Source: Cryptomeria japonica
Taxonomy: Eukaryota > Streptophyta > Pinopsida > Cupressales > Cupressaceae
Length of the DNA stretch: 60,000 nucleotides
Direction: 5' to 3'
Assembly: GCF_030272615.1 (NCBI RefSeq)
Contig: NC_081406.1
Coordinates: 165,339,521-165,399,520 of the forward strand
Made by a program: the position numbers and the translations under genes. This document shows, one piece after another, positions 1-9,975 of this stretch (the first letter of the stretch is position 1; the number at the start of each line of letters is the position of its first letter). Under the pieces are notes generated by a model that was not told the DNA's origin, searched no databases, and was given only the letters and a program-made list of their open reading frames with translations.

Positions 1-1736
1 GTAGGAGCACAAACATGAGGTGCAATTTGGACCACTCACAATTTGCGATGTCGCATCACTTGATGCTTACGTTTTCAATTTTCCCTTTGTCCATTGGAAG
101 GGTATCCTTATACAAACTTACCATATACTCCAAAGAATCATTTTCATAAATTGCATTGATAAAAGTATACAACTCCAAAGGTACATTATTTGGAGTATAT
201 TTTTTTTGCAAGAGGAACAATGTCCTCTTCCTCTTCTTCTTCTTACTTTACCTTGCTCCTTTTTGACCAAGTCCGAATAACAAATTATTCTTTATTAGAG
301 ATACTAGTCTCAACCTATTCTACTTCTAGCTTTGAATAATCTGCTTTCCTTGTAGCCTTTTGTTTCCTCCCACTTGTCTTTTGTACACTAGTCTCAAATC
401 GAGTACTGGGTCTAGAGGAACCCAATATCATAGGAGGGGAAGTAGATATAGACATTTTCCTTCTCTATCCCTATACTAATGACCCCTTAAGAGGAGTCAC
501 ACCAAAACTCTTCGAAACTATCTTCAAAAAAATGATTTGGAATAACCTCTTTATTCTCTTATTATGTCCCTATTCAATCTTTTCTTTCCTCATTTTTGCT
601 TCAATCTCTTCCACTATACCAAAGTAGGGCTTATTAGGATCCTTTTCCAACCTAATGATAGTAGATATTTTGGTTTCCACTTCTTCTACTAAAACTTAAT
701 ATGGTAACATAGGTATCCATGTTGTATGCACCTCTAGTACCTCAATAAAATCTTTATCTCTGCTTATTAAAGAGGTAAATTTGTCTTTGTATTTGTAGAC
801 CACATCTGGAGGAAATCTCTCTCTTTGTCTCCTGCATAGTGTACTTAAAATTATTGAACCATCTAGAAAATGTAGTATTATATGCTTTGTTATCTATTCC
901 AAAACCTTTCATGTATTGGTTGATTTGTATTGCAAGAAGGGAAGGATTGTCCCAAGTAGAATGATTTCTTTCTAGAAGTTTATTCAGAAAAATGAATTCT
1001 AGACAAATTAATAGAGACCCATATTTGAATGCATAACTAATTTTCTTTGTCTTCTCCAAATTCTCCATTAATTCTTTTCTTAGAAGCTTATGGATGTAAA
1101 ACCTTTAACCATAAACCACCATCTAATGTGCTACATAAATTGTTGTCACAATGGCTGAACCCTCCCAGTTCTGAAAATAAACTTTTTAGGTGAAACACTT
1201 GTCACATACTTGACTCCCAGGTCCTTTATATCTTCAATAGTCATTTCTTTTCCATCAAACCTTAACCCAGTTAAGGCAAAAACAATGTTGTTCTTTACCA
1301 ACTTTTTGATTGGAACCATCCTATTCATGCACAAACCAGCTATAGCCCTAGTGGCTTCTCTTGTAATTTTATGGGGTTTATCTAGATACATAACATCACC
1401 ATGAATTTGACTTAAAATAATTCTTACCCATGATGTCTCAAAGGTAAAGTCGGGAAATTATTTCTAAATATATAACCCTAACATTAGAATGTTCTTACTC
1501 TTATCTGAAAATCAAATTATTTTCAGTAATCGTGTCCCAATTGTCATAGAACTTATAATGACTCACCTCTTCCATGTTGACATGGATATATATGCCCTTA
1601 TGTCTTCGGTGTAAACATAATATCTCAACAATTGTGAGAATGCACCTTCTTTGTCTGTTATCATAGCCATATACATATAGGACCTGAGAAAAGGTCGTCG
1701 CTTTTGCTCAAGGTTGACAATAATCAAAGTAGTCAT
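1..1736 (-). pseudogene. ORF2 of element A, unknown function, broken
   Basis: The likely start is the ATG at 1736, about 400 bases after the gag remnant. The frame then reads a segment resembling the N-terminus of ORF2 in element C, including paired acidic/aromatic stretches. A conserved patch with WVRIILSQIHGD followed by KPHKITRE aligns with WVKFVLSRVHDD and KPFKITKE in C. Next comes VKNN-x-LTGLRFDGKEMTI (about 1300-1220), then a segment (1068-754) with KYGSLLIC and a QIN-x-MK motif that aligns with KFGSLLVC and QIN-x-IK in C. Stops and frame changes separate the pieces. No catalytic motif was recognised and I do not know the function. It could be a second structural protein or a Gag extension. 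The frame runs off the left end. Confidence 0.55.
70..1552. repeat. Dispersed direct repeat, partner at 5720-7280
   Basis: About 1.5 kb here aligns by eye along its length with 5720-7280 in the same orientation. Shared landmarks include the stretch around 105-200 (partner 5760-5850), the segment around 490-560 (partner 6220-6290) and the block around 1360-1550 (partner 7080-7275). Divergence is obvious, perhaps 15-25% with indels. Both copies cover the ORF2 part of the A/B element family, so this is two insertions of one family rather than a recent segmental duplication. Confidence 0.75.
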
Positions 1737-2149
1737 CTTATACTATTTGTCAAATTATACTAGATCTAGGATTTTCTCAGATATACTTCAATTGCACTAA
1801 TCACAAAGGAAATACTCTTAGCAAGATAGAGCACATAGAATAGCAAGTTTGCAAGTGGACAAAATGAACCCAACATCCTATTCATCCATTGTATCAACCA
1901 ACTAGGGTTATGTTGCCATAAATTCACTTTTTCATTATGACTCAAAAGTTGATACTATTTTGTCACTTTGCATAGACAACACTTTGAACCAATGAATCAA
2001 TCTGGTTTCCTCTGAAAATATACTTCGAACCTATAACACACTAAAAGAAACTTGCTAGAAAATTGCGAGGGGGCACACATGATCTCCATTCAGTTGTCCC
2101 CATCAACCAATGCATAATTTTTTAGTTTCTGAAAGATGAATTATCACAA

Positions 2150-3005
2150 ATAGTAGGTGTGGATCCATCCTCAATCCTTTCCTCCATATTTTTATTGTAT
2201 TTATTTATCCACACCTTTTTCATCTTCTCTGTTTCCATTTTGACATCAATTGTCTTCACCAATCCATTCTTCCCATTTCCTCTGTATAATTTGGCAATGT
2301 TTCTAAATTTGTTACATTTCTAGGATACTGAACCTTGTGGTGAACTATTTCCATTTATATTTCCATTATTTATCAATTTAGGTCTACACACAATAGCCTT
2401 GTGTCCAAACAAGTCACAAGAATAATAATATCCATTGAAAGTTGAAGCATTCCTACCAAAGTTGGTATATCCATATCCATTCCAACTTTTGCATTCATTT
2501 GCCTTATGTCCAAACTTATTATAGTTATAACATTGGTCATTAAACAATTGAGTTGTAATCTAATTTATGTATTCATTAGTTCTATGTACAAGATTATTGT
2601 ATGAAAAATAGTTACCATCAAAAGTTAATGAGTACCCGATTTGAGCAGGAGAAGTCCTCCTATCATTCTTCTTGTTTCAGACTTGAGTGAAACCATGTTG
2701 ATCATAATTATTGTTCATCAATTCATCCTTGACCTTTTCCTTTCCTTTATTTTCTTTTCTTGGAGCTTTAGAATTTTTACCTTTATTAAAACATAGTCCA
2801 CCCTTATCTTTGTTCTATTTCTGAGCACTCAACATTACATCAAGCACTTCACTACAAACTTTGTGTTTTAGTCCTTTGTCAAATTTCTCTTTTGCATCCT
2901 TTAATTCCTTGTTTAACATACTCACTTCCTTTCCAAGTCTAGTACATTGTTTTGTCTTGTCATATAGATTTGTTTCTAGATCATCTGTAATCATTCTCCC
3001 TTTGC
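2150..3005 (-). pseudogene. gag-like remnant with three degenerate CCHC zinc knuckles (element A)
   Basis: A Gag protein would package element RNA. The minus-strand frame opens with a charged, coiled-coil-like stretch rich in Lys, Glu and Leu (about 3000-2850). A Lys-rich linker follows, then three knuckle-like units spaced as C-x2-C-x4-H-x4-C. The three are YFSYNNLVHRTNEY, CYNYNKFGHKANEC and YYSCDLFGHKAIVC. Between them four of nine expected cysteines are tyrosine, so none can bind zinc normally. In-frame stops occur before the first knuckle and between the coiled coil and linker. The coiled-coil and linker resemble the same part of the gag of element C (around 20400-20200). The N-terminal gag core is not recognised. 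The only open stretch of any length is 2547-2320. Confidence 0.65.
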
Positions 3006-3010
3006 CTTGA

Positions 3011-3880
3011 AAGCAACATGTGAAATAGTTTACATCTCTACTTAGCTACACATATAGACCTCTAATCTAAATTACAATGACTTGTGTACCACATTCATAT
3101 CATTGTATATCAATATAATGATTCTACCTTATAAATATCAACAACAAACTTAATAGCATCTAATAGGTTAGCCTAATAATATGTAGCACATTCATACAAA
3201 ACCATTGGCCTCAAAATAGTCTCCAAAGAACTTGTGTAGAAGGGAAATGAGACATGTGATGGATCACACAATTTCAACACACCTTTTAGATATTCCCAAA
3301 ATAGCTTCCATGTAAAAATTTAATCCAAATAACGATAAGGCTTGTAGTTGATCAAGGAGGCAATATAGTACATCAATGAACCTCAACCAACCATCTACAA
3401 CACTTTACCAACTGTAGGCCAAATAATATAATGCTATCCTCCACATTGTTGTTCTACAACTGTATCAACCAAAACTCAAACATAATTATCTTCAACTATA
3501 GATCACCTATACTCCTAAAAATTGAGATATAATGAGAATTCACACCCACAAATATTTCTCTAAAACTGCATAACCATATGATGGATATCCACCACTTATT
3601 AGATCAAGCAACCACTTATTAGATCAAGCAATATGAGAGAGTGTTTACCAGAACAGTCAAATATGATCGAAACAACATACTATTATACAAAGAATGTCAA
3701 AAGAGCTCTAAAAATATTATAAAACACTATAATATGTTGCCACAAACATCCATAAATGTACTCCATAAAATGGCATGACTTTTGCACCAACATATCTCAA
3801 TTGCTCATATAAAATTGCAATGTATCTCTTCCGAACCAACAAGTTTGACATCAATGACAACCAAAACTCCTATTTACAAT
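3011..3880 (-). other. Gene-free stretch; possible 3' LTR of element B
   Basis: No coding potential is seen on either strand. On the minus strand it lies directly after a polypurine tract (3884-3893) and would begin TGTAAATAGG at 3878, as an LTR of element B would. I could not find its other end or a matching second LTR, so the LTR assignment is tentative. A near-perfect short direct duplication (cacttattagatcaagcaa) occurs near 3592-3629. Confidence 0.35.
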
Positions 3881-3883
3881 AAA

Positions 3884-3893
3884 CTCCCCCTTT
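3884..3893 (-). promoter_or_regulatory. Polypurine tract, putative plus-strand primer of element B
   Basis: The minus strand reads CAAAGGGGGAG just before a TG dinucleotide at 3878. The same kind of tract sits next to the 3' LTR in elements C (15205-15216) and E (43085-43099). A second, similar C-rich tract lies at about 4009-4020, so the exact primer is uncertain. Confidence 0.4.
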
Positions 3894-5442
3894 GTTATTG
3901 ATGGTAACACTTGCACCAATTTAAACCTTTATGTTTCTAAAATTTCTTTCCCTTTGACATCAATGGACAAGGGTACCTATATAATTCAAAACTGAATATT
4001 CTACATTCCTCCCCCTATCTATGGCATCTCCTCAAAACTTAAACTAAAACTATCTCAACTGCATATATACATGATCAAAATTGCATTACCAGAATATGCC
4101 TAAGCACGGTGCTAGGTAAGGAAAATGACTTCCTTATGAATTTCTTTTAATTGATTCCACACACAGCTGCAATCAATTCCCACAGAGATCAACAGGTTTA
4201 GTTGACTTTTCATCTACAAAATGAGATCTTCTGCCTCTTAACAACTAACCAGAACAGTAATTGACTTGCATAAATTCTATGTTTTTTAGGATTTTCATCA
4301 TGTTGGTGAGATGCATGTATACTATGTCTCTCAGTCTACAAAAATCTTTTTTGATTTGTTATTTTTATTCTATAAGTAGATTCAATTTTGTGTATTTCTT
4401 CTCTATTTCCATTCTTCTCTTTCCATCTTCATGGTCTTTTAGATCCCACATTCTTTATCATCCACAAAATCTTTGCTTCAAAAATCCCTATTTGCCTCTA
4501 TATCTTCTTTGTAGGCTCAGACTACTGGTGACAAAATTTATAGATACTAATTACGGAATCTACACTTTTCTTAGAAGCCAACACATCATCTTGAAACCAA
4601 TAATGTATAGTTGCATACTTGTTCACTAGATCCCTCAATCTCTTCTCCTCAACATTTGTCGAAATGGTTCATTCTGGTTTAGAAGCATAACCATTCAGAT
4701 TTCCTAACTATGATCGCAATTTCTCTGCATCACTGAAGGATTCATCTAACTTTGCATCCAAAAGTTTCTCTTTGAAAAAATTCATTGTGTCCTTAATCAA
4801 ATTTGTACACACAACTTTTGATACAATGTACTTCTTTCTAGCTCTATTATGTAGGACATCACCCTTCCGTGTAGCATGTGAAGAAATGACTGTTTTTCCA
4901 AATCCAATCTCCTTTTCAAGTCACTAGTACTTCTAACATCTATGTAGTTTTTATTAGTTAAAACTTCATTTGAACCTACAAGAGTTCTATTCCAGAATCC
5001 CCAGATGTACTAGAAGATTCACCCATCAATATACTTCTAAATTCTTTTCTTTTTAATTTACCAAATAAATTTGAATCTTTTCTCAACATACCTCTTTCTT
5101 TTGTTTGAACTCCTTTTTTGTTTATCTTCAGTCTTTTCTTCTCCCTCCTCTTTTTCCTCTACTCTTTCCTCTAGCCTCTGTTCACCATTGTCATCTAGAA
5201 TCTCTATAGCTATGATATTTACATATTATCCATCATCAACTTTCTCACTTGGAACAATCTTTGGACTAGTACCTTGTTCTTCCCTCTTATCTTGAATGAA
5301 ACATTCTTAGTTTTATTTTTTTCATCTTTCTTATCAATTTTCTAAAAAAAACTTTTATTCTTCTACTATTGAGTCTCCCTTGAAATAGCCATGCCACTGC
5401 TAGTTTCTCCTATACTAATTTCCATGTTTTCCTTCTCCTTTA

Positions 5443-5803
5443 GAGAAGACAAAGCCTTCACTACTTCCCATGCAATATCGACAACCACCTCTTATGTTTG
5501 TCTAGCCAACCTCTTATAATTTTTAAGATCGTCACCTAATGATTGCCTTCTCAATTATTTCTTTGTCCACTAGAGGGGCATCTTTATACAAGCTTACTAT
5601 ATACTCTAAAGAATCATTTTTTGGAGAAGACAAAGCCTTCACTACTTCCCATTCAATATCGACAACCACCTCTTATGTTTGTCTAACCAACCTCTTATAA
5701 TTTTTAAGTTCATCACCTAATGATTGCCTTCTCAATTATTTCTTTGTCCACTAGAGGGGCATCCTTATACAAGCTTACTATATACTCTAAAGAATCATTT
5801 TGG
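5443..5803. repeat. 181-bp tandem duplication, two copies
   Basis: The sequence beginning gagaagacaaagccttcac at 5443 recurs at 5624, and the two copies stay aligned through agaatcatttt (first copy to about 5620, second to about 5801). They differ at only a few positions, so the duplication is much younger than the A/B divergence. It lies within the decayed ORF2 of element B; 181 is not a multiple of three, so it would shift a reading frame. Confidence 0.9.
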
Positions 5804-7280
5804 AATATGGCATTAACTAAATTGTTCAACTCCAAAGGCACATAATTTAGATTATCTTTAATTTCCTTCCTCTTCTTCTGTATCTTCGACTTTGTTTCCT
5901 TATATGCTAGAGAGGTCGATGTCTTCTTTTTCTTTGAAAGAGACACGGTGTCCTCTTCTTGTTCTTGTTCTTGTTCTTCTTGTTCTTATTCTTCTTGTTC
6001 TTGTTCTTCTTGTTCTTCTTCTTGTTCTTCTTCTTCTTCCACTCAACATTTTCTACTTTCATCTTTAGATCAATTTCTTTCCTTTTAGCCTTTTGTTTCA
6101 TGCTACATGCCATCTACATAGTAGCGTCTGATCAAGTAGGGGTTTTTAAGTAACCCAACATCACACAATGAGAGGTGGAAATGAACCTTGTCCTTATTTG
6201 TCCTTGTCTTGATGACCCCTCAAGAGGAGTCACACCAAAAGTCTTTGAAACTGTCTTCAATAATAACTTCTTTATTCTCTTGTCATGTCCCTTCTCAACC
6301 TTTTCTTTTCTCATTTTTTCTTCAATCTCCTCTATTGTACAAAACTAGGGATCATTAGGATCCTTTACCTATTGAATGGCAGTAGCTATTTTAGTTTTTT
6401 ATCTTGGTAAAACTTCATATGATAACATAGGTATTCATGTTGTCCTGGGCTCTATTTCCTCAATGTAATAGTTATCTCTACTTACTAAAAAGGTAAATGT
6501 TTCTTTGTATTTTTAGAACACATTCGAAGGAAATCTCTCTCTCTTGTATAGTACCCTGAAAATTATTGAACCATGTAGAAAATGTAGTATTGCATGATTT
6601 GTTATCCATTCCTAAAATTCTTATCTATTGTTTGATTTATTTTGTGATAGGGAAAGGCTTGTTGAGCAAGTATAATTATCCCTTCCCAAAAGTTCATTCA
6701 GAAACATGAATGCCAAACAAATTATCAGAGATCCATATGTTTAAGAATTAAAAGTCATTTTTCTTTGTTTTCTCTAAATTCTCCACTAATTGTTGTCTCA
6801 AAAGATAACAAATGTCAAACCTTTCATCGACAACAACCATCTGATGTGCTACATAAATTGTCAGCACAGTGGGTGAACCCTCCTAGCTCTAAAAATAAAC
6901 TTTGTAGGCCAAACACTTAGTTACACGTTTAACTCCCGAACCCTTTATATCTTCAATGGTAATCTCTCTTCCATCATACCTTGACCCAATTAGGGTAGAA
7001 ACGGTGTTGTTCTTTACCAACTTCTTAATTGGCACTGCTCCATTCATGTATAAACTAGTTAAAGCCCTGATGGCATCTCTTGTAATTTTGTGGGGTTAAT
7101 CTCAAAACATGACATCTTCATGAATTCTGCTCAAAATAGTTCTTACCCACATTGACTCATAGATAAAATAAAGAAATTATTTCAAAATATCTAACCCTAA
7201 CATCATAATGCTCTTATATTCTTCTTTGAAAGTCAAATTATTTCTAGTAATCTTGTCCTGGTCATCATAGAACTTATAAT
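5713..7280 (-). pseudogene. ORF2 of element B, broken, unknown function
   Basis: This is the counterpart of the ORF2 of element A. The minus-strand pieces include ENLEKTKK followed by YGSLIICLAFMFL (about 6790-6690), which match the GSLL domain of A and C. Further along are short open stretches: a basic Lys/Asn-rich segment (6113-5907) and a hydrophilic helical segment (5946-5713) with VPLELNNLV. Frames change several times. The Lys/Asn run is encoded by a TTC/TTG simple repeat and is probably an expansion. No enzyme motif was recognised. Confidence 0.5.
5955..6045. repeat. TTCTTG-type simple repeat
   Basis: Irregular runs of ttcttg and ttcttc cover about 90 bases. On the minus strand they encode alternating Lys and Asn. 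Similar but shorter ctt-rich sequence is present at 218-245 in element A, so the repeat probably expanded from a charged coding stretch. Confidence 0.85.
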
Positions 7281-9756
7281 GAACTATGAGATATTTACAA
7301 TGGTGCAACCAATCTTACTATGATAAAAGCAATGGGACTTTTAAAATTGTGCAACCAATATTACAATGATAAAAGAAATGGGGCATTTTGTGAGGCATTA
7401 AAGAATGGTGTGGTCTTGATTGCATTAACAAAAATCCTAAATGAAAATGGAGTGAACAAAGAAACACATATTGAATGATAAAGAAAATAGTAACAATAAA
7501 TGAGGAGTAATTGTTAGAAGGAAGGCGTGATATATTTGTAGACATATATATCTCAAAGTGGATCACTATTAATTGATTTATTGACATTCCCTTAGTTAAA
7601 AAATCTCTCAAAATCCTTTTTTAGAATTTAAAGGAATATTGAAAATAGAAATCAATCATAATTTCTATGCAAACTTTAGAAACAATACCATAACTTTTTA
7701 ATAAAGTCAAATTTTTAGTTAAAAAACCCAAATAGATATTAATGTTTATTTGATAATGCATACATGAATATTAGCAACTCCCTAAATTATTAAAATATAA
7801 GACCTTTTTAAAGAACAAAAAATTTATTTTGTTCAAATTGAAGAGAATTAAAATCATTGGTTGAAACCACTAAATGAAATTATAATCTAAAGAAAAAAGG
7901 AAGCCATTTCTATTGAAATAAAAGGGATTGTGAATTTGAGCTATCATTGTTCGAAAAGGAGAGTTAATCATAAAAATTCATTATCCATATATTTAGAAAC
8001 TATCCTATTCGTGTGGAAGGATATATATTCTAAGAGATACATATTGAAGATAGAGAAAATAATTTGATATAAAGGAAAGAGAGACATGAAAAGCTCATAA
8101 ATTTAATTATCATCGAGTATTACATAAGCATTCCTTTTGTGGTTAACATTTAATTATGCAAGGAAATTATTTATTCTAGTGAGGAAGATTGGTAAAAGAG
8201 TGAAGAAAGAATTAAAAATTAATATGTGAAAATCATATTTTCAAAAAGAATTGGAGAAAGTTAAAAAATGAAGAATTGGGAATGAAAAATAGTTTACAGC
8301 AAGGTGAAATATAAAAATCAAAAGAGAAACAAATTTGTTAAATAAATTACTTGAAGCATTTCTAAAAGAAATCAATGTCTAAGGTCTAATACTACACTAC
8401 GTAATATATAATGTGATACAAATAATTTGTATTATTTATTTGATGAATCATTTGATAAATGTGATATGCTAATTTTTCTTTTGATAAAGTGAGTTAGGAT
8501 GGAGATAACAATACTTTTGAATTTACAGCAGTTACTAGTTGTGATGATAATGGAAAGGGACGTTCTCCAAAGAATGTTAGTTTTAAAATATAATGAAAAG
8601 AATGGGATATGCCAGAATTTTTTTGGGAAAACATTCACAAGAAATCATGGATTCTTTTTAACCAGAAGTGAGGCCAAAGAATGTTTAGTCTCTGATATAT
8701 CAGAGGTAAATTAAATACAAGATGCCATTGAAATGGGCCTATGAATTTATATGGGGCGCCCCTTTATGGGTAAAAGCACAAACCTATGTCGCGCTTTTAT
8801 AAAGGAACCAACCAACACAACTAAAATTGTTTAACTTCAACTGCAAGTGATATTTTGAAAATGAATTTTGAAATGATGTAAACTAGTCAAATGTAGAAAT
8901 ATTAATGAAATTTAGATTTGTTATTTTTTAAAAAAATTTGAAAAAATTTGATTTTTTTTAATAAATTTAAAGGCAAATTTGAATTGAGGGAGTCCGCTTG
9001 AACTCATTCCAACCATACTTTTGGTGCCATTTCAGTGCCACACAGGTGCCACATGGCCTGGGGGTAGTCCAATCAGACTAAGTCCGACCAGACTACCCTT
9101 AGTTGGCCCAAAGTGTGACACAACTCCATGCTTTTGCCCTTATATCAATAGGTGATTGCCGGAAGAGGATAGGTCAAAATGATGTTATAGGTAATATAGG
9201 TTCAAACTTCAATCAATGGAAGAAATGCAACGTATGCAGTGTTCTCATTGTCATAGACAAGGACGTGAAAAAATGTGTTAGGATTGCCATTCCTATAGTA
9301 TTTGTGGACTAAATAACATATATATATATATATATATATTGGACCAAAAATTGGAAGAAGAAATCTATGATAGCACATATGCAAATGAATTGTGGATTGA
9401 TCAATGAATGTAATTAGAAAAATAGAACATATATGCTTAAAATTTTGTACAAGTATAAATATTCATATGCCAAAAAAAATGAAGAAAAGTTTAAATATTT
9501 GAGTAGGTGATAGATGTTTAGAGTGAAAAAAAAATTCATGAAAAAAATCATGCAAATTAGAAAACTAAGAGTAAGTTTGTAAGAATCGTACTTCGAGATT
9601 AATGTTTTGTAGATATGAAGATCAATTGGATTCAATTTAATCTATAGACTTTTAACCATTATAAGGGAAATTTGAATTCTATCCATATAAAGGAAGGAGG
9701 TTTAGAGTTGGAACATTATATATATGAAATAAGTAGTAGCATTGATTACAAATATT
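7281..9756. other. AT-rich sequence without recognised genes
   Basis: No reading frame here resembles a known protein. Items visible are a 10-base palindrome ggggcgcccc at 8753-8762, a small inverted repeat (gggtagtc/gactaccc) at 9062-9098, and an (AT)n run at 9318-9340. The last 40 bases before element C contain a gtagcattgatta motif resembling the sequence just right of element C. Confidence 0.6.
9318..9340. repeat. (AT)n microsatellite
   Basis: About eleven AT units follow the sequence aaataac. Confidence 0.9.
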
Positions 9757-9975
9757 GCTACTGTTAGGCCCAATATGGAAAGCTAATGTACTGAGAGGGT
9801 AGGGGTGAATCAGTACTCCAAAACTTTTCTTGAATAATAACTTTACTGTTATGCATAAACAGAATAGTGTAGTAACATGAAGTAAAGCTAAAACAAATAG
9901 ATAACAATCATACATGATTCACTCCATAATACATATATTTTGGTTACGCAGAAACTCTTGGTTAGAGAGAAAAAC

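Larger units (their letters stand above)
1..3010 (-). mobile_element. Element A: decayed gag-plus-ORF2 LTR-type retroelement, right part in window
   Basis: On the minus strand this stretch reads, in order, a coiled-coil and zinc-knuckle gag remnant (about 3005-2150), a roughly 400-base gap, and a second reading frame (1736 to beyond base 1). The same order and spacing are seen in the complete element C (9762-22010), and the second-frame domains match by eye. Both frames have many stops and shifts. No protease, integrase or reverse transcriptase motif is visible. The gag N-terminus, primer site and 5' LTR are not recognisable beyond about 3010, so the element is broken there, and its 3' end lies outside the window. 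Assignment to the same lineage as C is an inference from local protein similarity. Confidence 0.65.
3880..7280 (-). mobile_element. Element B: decayed relative of element A, 5'-truncated
   Basis: On the minus strand the element begins abruptly at about 7280 inside ORF2 and runs to a polypurine tract at 3884-3893. The first 1.5 kb matches element A (70-1552). The rest (5440-4030) is degenerate coding-like sequence with many stops and should correspond to the C-terminal part of ORF2, which for A lies outside the window. No gag and no polymerase are visible. An internal 181-bp tandem duplication and a Lys/Asn-coding simple repeat add length. The left boundary and the identity of the presumed LTR are uncertain. 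Confidence 0.5.

Noticed and set aside
4261-4629. 122-codon plus-strand open frame with hydrophobic sequence
   Set aside because: Antisense to degenerate ORF2 sequence of element B; Phe/Leu-rich composition follows from A/G-rich coding on the other strand.
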